NCBI GenBank assembly: GCA_038503075.1
Contig: JBCAML010000014.1
Location: 558,001 to 622,000, forward strand
DNA from: Gyromitra esculenta
Lineage: Eukaryota; Ascomycota; Pezizomycetes; Pezizales; Discinaceae
Length of the DNA stretch: 64,000 bases
Direction of reading: 5' to 3'
A model generated the notes under the pieces. The model was given only the letters and a program-made list of their open reading frames with translations. It made no database searches and was not told the origin of the DNA. Each line of letters begins with the position of its first letter. Positions within the stretch are counted from its first letter, which is position 1. Position numbers and translations under genes: made by a program. This document shows, piece by piece, positions 1-9,817 of this stretch.

Positions 1-50
1 GGCAATTTGTTCGATCAAACTTGAGGCAACACGGCTATAAAAGTAACGAG

Positions 51-1828
51 CTAAAGCACACTCTTATTTATACCCCTCGGGTATCGGCTTTCCTTGTCTA
101 TAGTAGCTTCAATAATTTCTACAAAGTAATAGTCAGTAAACATATAGGCCATCGCAGACAGAGCGGATGCCGCAAATACGCCATGTAGCCACATACCCGA
201 AGAAGGAGCCCCTCCAGTCTCTCCCCACTGCTTCAATTTGAATCGTGGATCAGCCTCGTAGAACAGTTTTGCAAACTCTTCAAACGTCCTTTCCTTCGCA
301 TTCAAAACCACGATCATGTTCCAGTTCTAAGTACCGATTTTCCAGTCAGCCGGACGAAAGTCTCGAGATGGCTGATCCAAAGCTATACTAACCTGATTGA
401 AAACATATCTATGCATCGGATTCGGCAGATAGCTGCACTGAGGAACGATGCTCTCAGCAACAAGGATCCGGGAATTCTTTTTCATTGCTGGTATGATATT
501 CCTAATCAATTTGATACAATCTTCATCGCTCAGGAAATGAAATATCAGCCGCATGAAGTATGCATCCGCTTCGACCTTTTGAGTCTCCATGAAATCGGTC
601 ACTTGGAAGTTGAATCGAGGACGAAGGTTTTCAGGACAGCTCTCGATCGCCTCAGAGATCGGCTGAGCTAAATCTTGGATAAGAAACTCCAAATTCGGCG
701 CCCCAGAAGCGATCTGGTAGCTGACGTGACCATTCCCTACATGCGCATTCCCAGTGTTAGCGCGCAAGACGTAATGGATCTGAATATAGCTATCCAAGAG
801 CCTCATTACCTCCGCCTATATCGACTATTTTGGCTCTTCCCAGTGCGCGCCAGGGGTAAACCTTTCGAAGTCTCTCATAAGAACTCGAAGCCATCGTCTG
901 TAGACATGTGTTGAAGCGGGTCATCTCCTCGGGCTGGGTAACAAGCCACGGGAAAAACGCTAGTCCCTTGGTATCATTTCCAATTGCGAATCCAGTCTCT
1001 TCTGGCTTTGTTGAGCTTGGATATCTCCTCATCGCTTCGCTAACCTTGAGAGATCCCTTGAGGAGCGGGCCCAGACTACTCTCGCCATATTCGTAAGCTT
1101 TTTGCGATACAAAGCCTAAGATTACCGCTCATGGTTATGAAGAGGCTTTTTATATATACCCATAGTTAACAACGGCCTGCAGATCTTCCCTCACAAGGTG
1201 CACCGAACATATATTATGGGCAACTGAGGTATGATTGTAAGCCACGAAGATCGCTTTGTCACCAAGGGATGGTTGGATTGATACTTACAGTAGTGTGGCT
1301 TCACTTCAGAAAATATGTACTGGGTAGTTAACACCCTCAGCGCCGACGCTAATTTTGTCAGCGCTGTATTCCACCCACGAACGTACCAAACAACCACCTA
1401 CCGATCCTATACTCATCGGCTCCTGATTTCCTCGAAATCTCAGAGATATGCATTGGGGTGCCATCCAGATTCAGGATATGCGCAATCTTCCAATCGACGA
1501 TAACTTTGAGAGCAGCGCATTCGTTAAACTTCAGTTTGTAAGTTCAACCGCGTATATTTACTGGAATATCTGATATGTATACCTGAAGAACCGTTTCTCG
1601 AATATGCGATAACGGGTCGTGAGAAAGTACGGACAGAGCTCTCGAGGCGATCGAGAGCGTCCTTCTCGCTTCTCGAATCTCGGGATCATCTGGGAGCCCG
1701 GCTGACGAAGGGTGGAATGTTGGCCCATCTAAGGATCTGGAACGTAAGTGCTGGCTAATCTTTTTTGCTGAAGCAGCAACCTGGTCCGCCAGCTCAACCA
1801 GTAACTGCGTGCTATTATGGGTATTCAT
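51..1828 (-). CDS. COMT-type SAM-dependent O-methyltransferase, 7 exons
   Basis: Likely transfers a methyl group from S-adenosylmethionine to a hydroxyl on a small aromatic or secondary-metabolite acceptor. Proposed exons: 1828-1583, 1528-1402, 1348-1289, 1223-about 1165, about 1115-810, 736-393 and 326-51. The SAM-binding motif VDIGGGNGH is rebuilt exactly across the 737-809 intron. It is followed by the FLIQDLAQPI acidic-loop strand, a FHFLSDEDC segment carrying the family's catalytic His, and ILVAESIVP. The C-terminus has VVLNAKERTFEEF, typical of Methyltransf_2 proteins. The N-terminal part (IFSEVKPHY, FAHN) matches the family's dimerisation region. The start is the first ATG of exon 1. 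Six junctions read cleanly, but the exon 4 to exon 5 join near 1115-1165 does not close in frame with a GT-AG pair, so a frameshift or an unusual splice is possible. No biosynthetic partner genes lie beside it. Family call firm, substrate unknown. Confidence 0.82.
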
Positions 1829-2360
1829 TAGAGTTTAGAGTTTAGAATTATTGTGACGGTATCAAGATAAGGTTAATAGCTGGATGTGAAGGCGCGCTTG
1901 TAAGCAGAAGCGACCATTTATCTGTACCCCTCTTTCACCGCTCCCGAGGCGGAGAATTGCTTGGAAATTTGGATTAACTATCTATAAGGAATAATGATCC
2001 TGCATGAAAATAAGCTAGGTATGTAGATGTGTTGAGCGAACTTGATATCGCTGCGCCGCTAATTCTGCCTATTCCGCCAATGATAGGTATTCTAGCATTA
2101 GAGGAGACGCCAACCACCTAAAAACTAGACTCAAAGCCCTACTAGCGCCTAGTTCTATGAAATGACCTATCAGTGAAGTTGAATAATTCTTATGTGTCGA
2201 GTTCGCAGGAGGGAATCACGATCCGGGTGGTGTTCGTTTCCAGACTAGCAAGAGATCTAGACCAGGGATTTTTGTGGCCCTACATATTCTCAAGACCAAA
2301 AAAGCTAGGTGCAGACGGTATACGTAGAGTACAGCACTTGTGCATGTCGCACTTCGCTAG

Positions 2361-2732
2361 TACTGCATTATCCCGCCTATAGTGAACACAACTAACCGAG
2401 GGTGGCCCAGACCAAATCAATATTCAAATATAAATTTTAGGATTAGGGTTTGAATCTCCAGTTCAACGGCAACAAAGCGAAGATCAATGCCCCTAAGGTT
2501 GCAAAACTTTATAGATGCCTTATCTATCGTAGTATACAGACAGGTAAAAGGTCTGGTAAAGATTTGGTAAAGGACTTGGGGGCTCGAAGTCAGTGCTTCA
2601 ACCAATATTGTCGAATAGCATTACTTGAAGTCAAAAGCTAGCCTGGCAATGTTAATTTGGCCTATCAAAAACTAAACCAGTTGCCAACAACTCCCCGATC
2701 GGTTGTGTTCACTATAGGCGGATAGCGCGGTA
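2361..2732. mobile_element. Decayed TIR element (MITE-like, Tc1/mariner-pogo type)
   Basis: The left end reads TACTGCATTATCCCGCCTAT and continues AGTGAACACAAC. The reverse complement of the right end reads TACCGCGCTATCCGCCTATA and continues GTGAACACAAC. These terminal inverted repeats of about 30 bp differ by a few substitutions and a 1-base gap. Both ends are flanked by TA, as expected for TA-target DNA transposons. The interior (2450-2640) contains a frame with KVAKLYRC, loosely like the psq-type DNA-binding helices of pogo transposases but broken by stops in the alternative frame. TIR evidence is seen directly; the pogo assignment is inference. Confidence 0.55.
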
Positions 2733-3380
2733 ATCCTATTGAAAGTGAAGACTATTGATAATTAATACCTTAGTCAGTCCCATTTTTCACACACTTTTAG
2801 TAAGGTTATTAACAGCAGAAACTAGCTAGAGGGGGTGTCGCGACGGCCTTTTCTCTGAGGATTCTGCCAATAGAACAGTTGTCACAGCGTGATCCCACCC
2901 TTTCGCTACTCTTCTAGAGATACCTTATAATCCCAGTTTATTCGGACGGTTGCCAAGAAGGTGGCTTGCGGGTACCATGCTATTTCTAGGTGGAGAGTAT
3001 GTCGATTTAGCTTGTGTGTAGCCTGTGTGCTCTGGTGTTGGCCTTGATTTCCCCTCGACATAACCAGTTTTTTTATCAATGCTCTGTGCTCTGCTTCGAT
3101 CACTCCCTCAACAGGACTAGTTTTTGTTTATGGTGCCAGCCACGACCCTTGGCAGCCGTCCGAAAAAACTGAGATTAATACGGTAGCTCCCGTGCCTGAA
3201 AACGAACGAAGGTATACAAGATTCGAAGGTGGGAGCTCCGATAGACGAGGCGTGCTGAAGTTTAACAGAGTTTAATCCTCCAATCCCGAGCAGCCCATAC
3301 CTAGCCGAAACAAGGATTAGATTGGGAGACCAAACGCAAGTCGCCGAAACGGATCATCATATAGCGTGGCACGGGTAGAT

Positions 3381-3599
3381 GGTACCGTTGTATTTGGCGG
3401 GTAAGCCCATGGGTTTAAAGTAAAGCAGTGAGAAAGAAGGCGTGGGAACAAGCAAATTGGAGCCTCAGGGTTGGGGTTATTGTCAGCACTTTCATGTTTC
3501 AGCGGAGTCAATGCTATCTGGTTGGCTCTCTCCGCCGCCCTCTCTTTCACCACTTTACTTTAAGCCCATGGGCCTACCCGCCAGATACAACGGTAACCA
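3381..3599. repeat. Foldback inverted repeat, arms about 62 bp
   Basis: Bases 3381-3442 and the reverse complement of 3536-3599 align over about 62 bp with few mismatches. Shared blocks include CCGTTGTAT, TGGCGGGTA, GCCCATGGG and TTAAAGTAAAG. The arms are separated by about 93 bp of unrelated sequence. No target-site duplication or transposase was recognised. Confidence 0.6.
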
Positions 3600-4661
3600 C
3601 GGTCTAACGACGAATAGGTGTTAGGTCTTGGCAGAACTATTGAGAGGGTACAGGGCCGGAAAGGGTACTGGTTTTTGTATTGTAAAAAGGGAAACCGTTC
3701 AAGATACCATGTTTCTGACGAGTTTGTACGCCGGATACCACAACTGCCATAATACAAACTATAAAGGTACACGGTATATCCTAATCTCTACGGGAAACCA
3801 AATAAAGATGATCCGTGCCAGCAACCTGCATTTACTCTCCCAATATAAACCTAACCCTAGATACGCCTGTACCCGAGCATCACCTATCTTTTATGGTATT
3901 GGCCTTATTGAGCAAACCCTAACACTGCGACAACCCACAGTGCTGCGCGTTAATACATGTAGGTACAGTAGACAGTCACCCCATATGGGCCAGTCAACCT
4001 ACCAGAGCAGAGTTAGTTGGGAATCGAGGCTTGATTGGTTACCACTACATATTTACCAGACCGCCGGGTTTAATTGTTTGCAACCACAAAATCCGGGCGA
4101 CTCGACTGCTCAGATCAGGTACGCGCAGTACCAGCAATCACCGAGTGGAGGCTGTGAAACCACCCGCCGAGACAAACCCAGACCATCCCAGCGAGGATAG
4201 GGACTTCGAAAGACCTCAACTTCTCACAGCCATCCAGTGGCCCAAGGTCGGGCTATGAACCCTATAAGTAGGTAGCAGGGCGATCTTTTTGGCACAAGGC
4301 ATTCGAGCCCGGCTAGCCTACAAGCATTCCGGCGGTGGAGGCAGAAGTATATAGTGCCCATTAATAAGCAAACTCTATCCTACTTGACACGTGGGATCTA
4401 AATACTAGATCATCTTCACGTTCGTGGCCGTAGGGTTTAGGGCTTGGCAATGTTCAGCCCTGCTATTCTGTATACGTGTAGTTCTGGCAGCCCTCCAGAT
4501 ATATATATATACTCAAGTCTTTTCTATTCTATATCCATGCTCCGTCTCCTCTACACAATTTTTTTTGAAAAACACCTTCCTATTCGGGAAAGCCAACCTT
4601 CTCGCAAAACTCAAAATATCACCTTAGCTCTCTAAAACCCAGCTTCACCGTAGCATTAGTG

Positions 4662-6179
4662 ATGACTGATTCCTCAACCTTCTTGCCCTTTATCGGTGGC
4701 AGAAATCTCTCTACCACCTCTTTCCTTCCACCTGTCTCCTCTGCACCTTCCAGAGTCAGCTCCCCTGTTAGGCCTTCAACACCCACCCTCATCCCATCCG
4801 GCGTTTTGACCGGAATTCAAGAGCTTCTAAACAAGCTCATTTCACAATCACCACTCGGACAAACGGGTATTGCTCCCATCTTTGAAGATGTAGCACTAGC
4901 CGACCCTTCGCGCACCGAAGCCATCCTTATTTCGTTGGCCATCAACACAACTCACCTCCTTTCATCCATGGACGCAAGACTTTCCAAAATGGAAGAGATT
5001 CTCTCCTCATCCCCATCAGTTGGGGCTCCTACCCAATCGCAGAACCCCATCCAATTGAACCAAATCCAAGCAGCCATCTCGAATCTGACGGATAAAGTCT
5101 CCTCTCAAGCCAAACGTTCTTCGGAACAATCCGGTCCCGCCCCACCCCCTCCCGCCAAGAAAGGGAAAAAAACTTTTGCCGAAGCGGCTAAATCTGCACC
5201 CGCAAAAAACAACACAGCAACTGCCAGCGCACCAAAGCTAAACGCAAGCAACCCAAAAGACACCAAGGAAAAAGCTGCCCGGCCCCTTCCAACGGCTGAA
5301 AGACGTTTCTTTGCGTCTCGCTCAAATGCCTGCCCATTTACTGAATCGGCTGTTCTTGCCGCATCACTCCCTGTAGCGGTTGGACGTGCTCTACGAGCCG
5401 CCCAATTCCCCAATTCACACTCAGTTGCCCTATCCGTTACTGTTAACGATCAGGGAACTATTACCTTTACCGCAAACCCCTTTACTCCTGCTTCCGCATT
5501 TGTTCCCTACTTCGCCGCTATTCTCAAAACACTCAACGAAACATGTCCCATTGGGGACAACCCATTCAATCCCGTCCGTACTGCGCCAACCGATGTTAAT
5601 GTAGTCATCCATAACATCCCGACCTTCGCACTCCCAGAAGAAGCAAAAGAACTGAGTTCCACGCTATCCGAAGCCATCCTATACGCCGCTGACGTACAAA
5701 TCACCGGCGCATGTTACCTCAAAACCGACCCTGCCATCCGAGCAACAAAGAAAACTACCTCAGTAGTAATCTCATGCTCCGTTAATGATGCAAAAAAAAT
5801 CGGCTCATCCATTAAACTCTTTTCGCGACCACGCAAAACCAACCTTATGTGGTCAGCCTCCCCCTCAACCCAATGCAAGAAATGCTGGGGCTTCGGCCAT
5901 GCCACCGCCGGATGCAAATCACCCGACACTATCTGCCCTATCTGCTCAAACCACCACGCTCGTCACGAACATCGTTGCTCCATCCCAACCTGCCCCGGTG
6001 GCGGAGCTGAGAAAGCCATCATTAACTGCTGCGCAGTATCTCCATCAATCTGCATCAACTGCAACGGCAACCATACCGCTACAGACCTCCAATGTCCCAC
6101 GCGCAAAGCGATCCAGGAGAAATCTAGTATTTCATCAGCTGTACCACCTCCAGCTGATACCTCCATGTCAAGCGAATAA
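4662..6179 (+). CDS. LINE ORF1, gag-like RNA-binding protein with zinc knuckles
   Basis: About 505 residues. The N-terminal half is rich in Ser, Thr, Pro and Ala, with a basic stretch (KKGKKTFAEAAKSAPAKNN) near residues 167-185. The C-terminus carries Cys/His clusters: CKKCWGFGHATAGC (CX2CX4HX4C, from about residue 405), then CPICSNHH and CINCNGNHTATDLQC. Such knuckles bind element RNA to form the ribonucleoprotein used in retrotransposition. A GTG lies just before the ATG at 4662, which I take as the start. The stop codon is followed two bases later by the ORF2 ATG. The frame at 5785-6258 inside this gene is a compositional shadow. Confidence 0.88.
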   Translation: MTDSSTFLPFIGGRNLSTTSFLPPVSSAPSRVSSPVRPSTPTLIPSGVLTGIQELLNKLISQSPLGQTGIAPIFEDVALADPSRTEAILISLAINTTHLLSSMDARLSKMEEILSSSPSVGAPTQSQNPIQLNQIQAAISNLTDKVSSQAKRSSEQSGPAPPPPAKKGKKTFAEAAKSAPAKNNTATASAPKLNASNPKDTKEKAARPLPTAERRFFASRSNACPFTESAVLAASLPVAVGRALRAAQFPNSHSVALSVTVNDQGTITFTANPFTPASAFVPYFAAILKTLNETCPIGDNPFNPVRTAPTDVNVVIHNIPTFALPEEAKELSSTLSEAILYAADVQITGACYLKTDPAIRATKKTTSVVISCSVNDAKKIGSSIKLFSRPRKTNLMWSASPSTQCKKCWGFGHATAGCKSPDTICPICSNHHARHEHRCSIPTCPGGGAEKAIINCCAVSPSICINCNGNHTATDLQCPTRKAIQEKSSISSAVPPPADTSMSSE

Positions 6180-6181
6180 AT

Positions 6182-7498
6182 ATGTCCCCCAGAAGGAACA
6201 AACCCTCTACCCCACCCTCATCTCCTTTTACTATCGTGCAACACAACTGTGCTGGTAGCTCAAAGATTCTTCATACCCTTTTTTCCCAATGCAAACCTAC
6301 ACCCTCAATTGTTGCAATCCAAGACCCCTATCTATGGAACAACAAACCTTTACAAGCGCCTGGTTTCTATCTTTTAATCCCTTCAACACTCCCAACACAA
6401 AAAATTCGAGTTTGTTTTTACATATCAATCCAGTTTATCAACAGTCACCAAGCAGAATTTTTAATCGAAGACCATTCTAGGGACGATATAATCTCCCTAT
6501 GTCTTACTTTTAAAAACCCTATTTTCAACTCCTCCTTTTACTCAATTAAAATCATAAACATCTACAACCGTGTGAGAAGCAACTCCAGCAATCATCACAT
6601 TCAACCTTCACAAATTTTTTTTTCCTCATCCATTCCCACCATTATCGTTGGTGACTTTAATATTCACCATCCTTCCACAGACCCCCTCCGAACTATCTCC
6701 TCACAAGAGTTTAACGAAGGGGAAAAATACCACCTTACTGCCCAAAATCTAATGTATAAATGTCTAAACACTCCTGGAATTTATACCCGTTTTCCTTATG
6801 ACTCTCACACTAGACCGAGTGTCCTCGACCTATCATTCTGCAACCACCTTGCATTACCTTTTATTAAAAAATGGGACACCTCCTCCAATTCCACTGGATC
6901 AGACCATATACCCATTATCACACATCTCCACACTCCTCACTATACAACTGCTATGCCATCACCCGACTGGTCAAAAACCAATTGGAAAAACCTCACGCCG
7001 CTAATTAAAAAAATTAAAATCCCTCCCCCTACCCCGCTACCAGACCTTGATCAATGGTTCACAAAATCACTCAATTTAGTGACCGCGCCGCTCATCTCAG
7101 AAACCCCAACCAAAAGACCCTCTGAATGGTCAAAAAAATGGTGGAGCCCTCTGCTATCCGATCTAAGAAGAATCTTTCATTCAATCAACCGATCCCACCG
7201 CAACCAATTTAAAGGATCGAAAGCACCTCCATCCGCAGAAGTACGCAAAGCAAAATATGCCTACTTTCACGAAATCGCCAAATGCAAAAAGAACCACTGG
7301 AGCTCCTTTTTAGCAAACGCCTCACCCTCCGATATATGGGCCGCCAAAAGAATGAAAACCTCATCTTCCAATGATGTCTTCCCTAATCTCCCTAATATTA
7401 GCACCCCTACACAACTCGCCTCCTCACTCATTCAACATTTTTTTTCCCCCGCGTATCACAAAACCTCCGCCCCTCTACTATCTCCACGCAGATTTTAA
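6182..7498 (+). CDS. LINE ORF2, N-terminal part: APE-type endonuclease
   Basis: Encodes the endonuclease that nicks target DNA to prime reverse transcription. Motifs in order: IVQHNCAG, IVAIQDPYLW, a YNR segment, IIVGDFNIHH, SVLDLSFC and GSDHIPI. These match the Asn, acidic, Asp-Asn and Asp-His catalytic positions of the exonuclease-endonuclease-phosphatase fold. The usual Glu of the QEP motif is Asp here (IQDP). After the endonuclease comes a linker with WSKKWWSPLLSDLRR, typical of the segment preceding RT. This frame runs to a stop at 7498, while the RT domain continues in the +1 frame, so the protein is split by a frame break near 7438-7450. Confidence 0.85.
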   Translation: MSPRRNKPSTPPSSPFTIVQHNCAGSSKILHTLFSQCKPTPSIVAIQDPYLWNNKPLQAPGFYLLIPSTLPTQKIRVCFYISIQFINSHQAEFLIEDHSRDDIISLCLTFKNPIFNSSFYSIKIINIYNRVRSNSSNHHIQPSQIFFSSSIPTIIVGDFNIHHPSTDPLRTISSQEFNEGEKYHLTAQNLMYKCLNTPGIYTRFPYDSHTRPSVLDLSFCNHLALPFIKKWDTSSNSTGSDHIPIITHLHTPHYTTAMPSPDWSKTNWKNLTPLIKKIKIPPPTPLPDLDQWFTKSLNLVTAPLISETPTKRPSEWSKKWWSPLLSDLRRIFHSINRSHRNQFKGSKAPPSAEVRKAKYAYFHEIAKCKKNHWSSFLANASPSDIWAAKRMKTSSSNDVFPNLPNISTPTQLASSLIQHFFSPAYHKTSAPLLSPRRF

Positions 7499-9608
7499 AG
7501 AAATTGACTTCGACGAAATCTCTTCTGCGTTACGCGCATCCTCCAATACATCCGCCCCCGGCCCAGATACTATTCCTTATAGCATCTGGAAAAAAATCAA
7601 TAATATCAATCCAAATATTATCCATTCACTCCTGAATCCCCTAGCAGAGTACGGTTATCATCCGTTACAAGTCAAAAAAGCTTTTGGGATCGTACTCCCA
7701 AAACCAAATAAAGAATCCTATTCTTCAGCAACCTCCTTCAGAGTCATTGTACTACTGGAAACCCTTTCAAAAATACTAGAACGTATTATTGCAACACGAC
7801 TCGCGTACCTTTCCCGCTCAAATGGCCTCATTCACCCCAATCAATGCGGCTCCCTATCCCTTATATCAACCGGAGATGCAGTTTCCGCACTCCTTCATGA
7901 TGTTCAGCTCCTTCAAGCAGCCGACAAGAAAGTCTCCACACTTTTCTTAGATATTAAAGGTGGGTTTGACAACGTCAACCCCCATATCCTGGAGAAAAGA
8001 CTTCTTGATCACAATATTCCAATCTATATGACCTCTTGGATCATATCCTTTCTCCATTCCCGCGAATGCGCCCTCCTATTTAAAGGGTCACCACGAAAAT
8101 TTCTTCCTGTATCTGTAGGAGTCCCGCAAGGCTCACCTATTTCTCCCCTGTTATTTTGTATTTATGTCGCCCCACTTCACCTCAGTAATGCCTTTAAATT
8201 CACATTTTCATATGTGGACGACTTTGCCATTACAGTCTTTTCGCACTCCAGCAGGAAAAACGCTGGACTCCTAGAACAAGCAGTCCGCGACATCAACATC
8301 GTGGGAGATGCTATTCAAGTTTCCTTCTCGATTCCCAAAACAGAACTTATACACTGGACAACTATCCATAACCGACTCCCCCCTACTCCCGGCGCTTCCA
8401 TCAAACTTGATGGAAATACCTTTCTCCCACAACTATGTATTCGTTGGCTTGGGTTTTGGCTCTCCCACAACTTTAACACGAATACACACTTTCTCAAAAG
8501 GTTGTCATCTGCTCAAAAAGCATTCTTTGCAATCAAATCTCTATCAACATCCGGTTCAGGGCTTACGGGCTCCAATGCCCGTAAACTTGCCATGGGCCTC
8601 CTACGACCGATACTCACATATGGAATGAACATACTTATTCCATCGACAACTATCTTCAAAAAAATCGACCCGTTCTGGAACACTGTTCTCAGATGGATCA
8701 CGAACTGCTTTTCCTCCACAAACATCGGTGCTCTCACTCGAGAAGCAGCACTGCCTCCTACACTGCCATACACTAAATATCTCAGAAGACGCCATGCAGT
8801 ACGCATAGCCATCTTACCTGTGTTATTTAACCCTGCATCTGCACGTCTCCCGCCAAGCTTCCAAGCAAATGGTACTCCTCTCCCACTTCTCAGAAGCCAT
8901 CTCAAAGGCCTTGGCCCTCGTAGACCTCGACCCTGGAACTCCAATGCCAAATCACGCGTTAGACCTCTAATTATCGACGCTCTCGCACACGAAGCATGGA
9001 AATTCCTTCCATGTAACTATTACCCTGGCGCGTCAGGCCCTGCCATTGACAAACCAAACCCTGATCAATCAATGATCCTCGAATCATGCAACAATGCTAT
9101 TCTATCCCAATTAAAACTAGACTGGGATGATCATACTCCTTGCCCTCCTTACTATGGATACTCCACTACTACTATACCTCACCCATTTATGAAATTTTCG
9201 AAATTCACAGCTGGGAGGCTCCATCAAATGCGAGCACATAAAAGCTACCTCAAAGCACACACATCCTGGTCTCACCCCGGACCCACTACATGTCCCCTAT
9301 GTGGCGACAGCTTCCAAGATTTTTCGCACGCAATACTATACTGTTTTGCTCATGAGGTTGAACGTAATTTATTTATTCCCTTCATAAATTCATTAAACTC
9401 TGAGTCGCCCGTATGGCTAAACCCAATTATGTTACTTGCCCTTGCTGAATTTATTTCAAAGACAAGGACAAATTTTCCTATTAAATCTCAAATTGATATT
9501 TCACAACTATCGTCATCTGGTTCGTCTGATGTTCTTTCATCTGTTTCTTCTCATTCTATAACATCTATTACTTCTCTTTTAAACTTTTTTGAGTCAATGG
9601 AAGAGTAA
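7371..9608 (+). CDS. LINE ORF2, C-terminal part: reverse transcriptase
   Basis: Open for 745 codons in the +1 frame relative to the endonuclease part. RT blocks are present: SAPGPDTIPY, FRVIVLLETLSKILERII, a catalytic LDIKGGFDNV, GVPQGSPISPLLF and the active-site YVDDFAI (usually YADD in LINEs). The C-terminus has a CCHC-type cluster, CPLCGDSFQDFSHAILYC, common in LINE ORF2 proteins. No RNase H domain follows. The ATG at 7371 is probably not a true start. The domain was most likely translated with the endonuclease as one protein of about 1,140 residues. The frame difference arises at a T8C5 run, either by an indel in this copy or by ribosomal frameshifting. Confidence 0.88.
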   Translation: MMSSLISLILAPLHNSPPHSFNIFFPPRITKPPPLYYLHADFKEIDFDEISSALRASSNTSAPGPDTIPYSIWKKINNINPNIIHSLLNPLAEYGYHPLQVKKAFGIVLPKPNKESYSSATSFRVIVLLETLSKILERIIATRLAYLSRSNGLIHPNQCGSLSLISTGDAVSALLHDVQLLQAADKKVSTLFLDIKGGFDNVNPHILEKRLLDHNIPIYMTSWIISFLHSRECALLFKGSPRKFLPVSVGVPQGSPISPLLFCIYVAPLHLSNAFKFTFSYVDDFAITVFSHSSRKNAGLLEQAVRDINIVGDAIQVSFSIPKTELIHWTTIHNRLPPTPGASIKLDGNTFLPQLCIRWLGFWLSHNFNTNTHFLKRLSSAQKAFFAIKSLSTSGSGLTGSNARKLAMGLLRPILTYGMNILIPSTTIFKKIDPFWNTVLRWITNCFSSTNIGALTREAALPPTLPYTKYLRRRHAVRIAILPVLFNPASARLPPSFQANGTPLPLLRSHLKGLGPRRPRPWNSNAKSRVRPLIIDALAHEAWKFLPCNYYPGASGPAIDKPNPDQSMILESCNNAILSQLKLDWDDHTPCPPYYGYSTTTIPHPFMKFSKFTAGRLHQMRAHKSYLKAHTSWSHPGPTTCPLCGDSFQDFSHAILYCFAHEVERNLFIPFINSLNSESPVWLNPIMLLALAEFISKTRTNFPIKSQIDISQLSSSGSSDVLSSVSSHSITSITSLLNFFESMEE

Positions 9609-9817
9609 CCTATTTGCACGCTGGATATATATTAGGCTTATGTTAGCCATGGAAGGAATCTCTGGATTGAAATTTTCAGTTATATTTGTTTTATTTTATT
9701 TTTGTCAGGAGGGTTGGGTCGTTAAGGGTTTTGTTCACGCTATAACTTCGGTTGCATGTGATATTCTTGTACCATTTATAAAACAATGAAACAATGATTT
9801 AACAAAAAAAAAAAAAA

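Larger units (their letters stand above)
1829..4535. other. Intergenic region with decayed transposable elements
   Basis: No gene can be supported here. The stretch holds a TIR-bounded element (2361-2732) and a foldback inverted repeat (3381-3599), listed separately. A 190-codon open frame at 3628-4200 has no ATG at its start and no recognisable motif. A TACATGTA octamer occurs at 3954, and telomere-like TAGGGTTTAGGG sits at about 4432-4443, just left of the LINE. Confidence 0.6.
4536..9817 (+). mobile_element. Full-length non-LTR retrotransposon (LINE, Tad1-like)
   Basis: The element has a short 5' leader, an ORF1 with CCHC zinc knuckles, an ORF2 with an APE-type endonuclease and reverse transcriptase, a 3' UTR, and a 14-base A tail at 9804-9817. 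The 15 bases after the tail (TTTCTATTTTATATC, 9818-9832) match 4521-4535 (TTTCTATTCTATATC) in 14 of 15 positions. That is a convincing target-site duplication and fixes the element's ends. Apart from one frame break between the endonuclease and RT parts, the coding capacity is open, so the insertion looks fairly young. The ORF arrangement fits fungal Tad/CgT1/MGR-like LINEs. Clade placement is inference. Confidence 0.88.

Noticed and set aside
3628..4200. 190-codon plus-strand open frame
   Set aside because: It begins at TTG, not ATG, and has no domain or splice support. A frame of this length is expected about once by chance in a window this size.
5785..6258. 157-codon frame overlapping LINE ORF1
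   Set aside because: It is a compositional shadow of the C-rich gag-like gene and lacks zinc-knuckle or other motifs.
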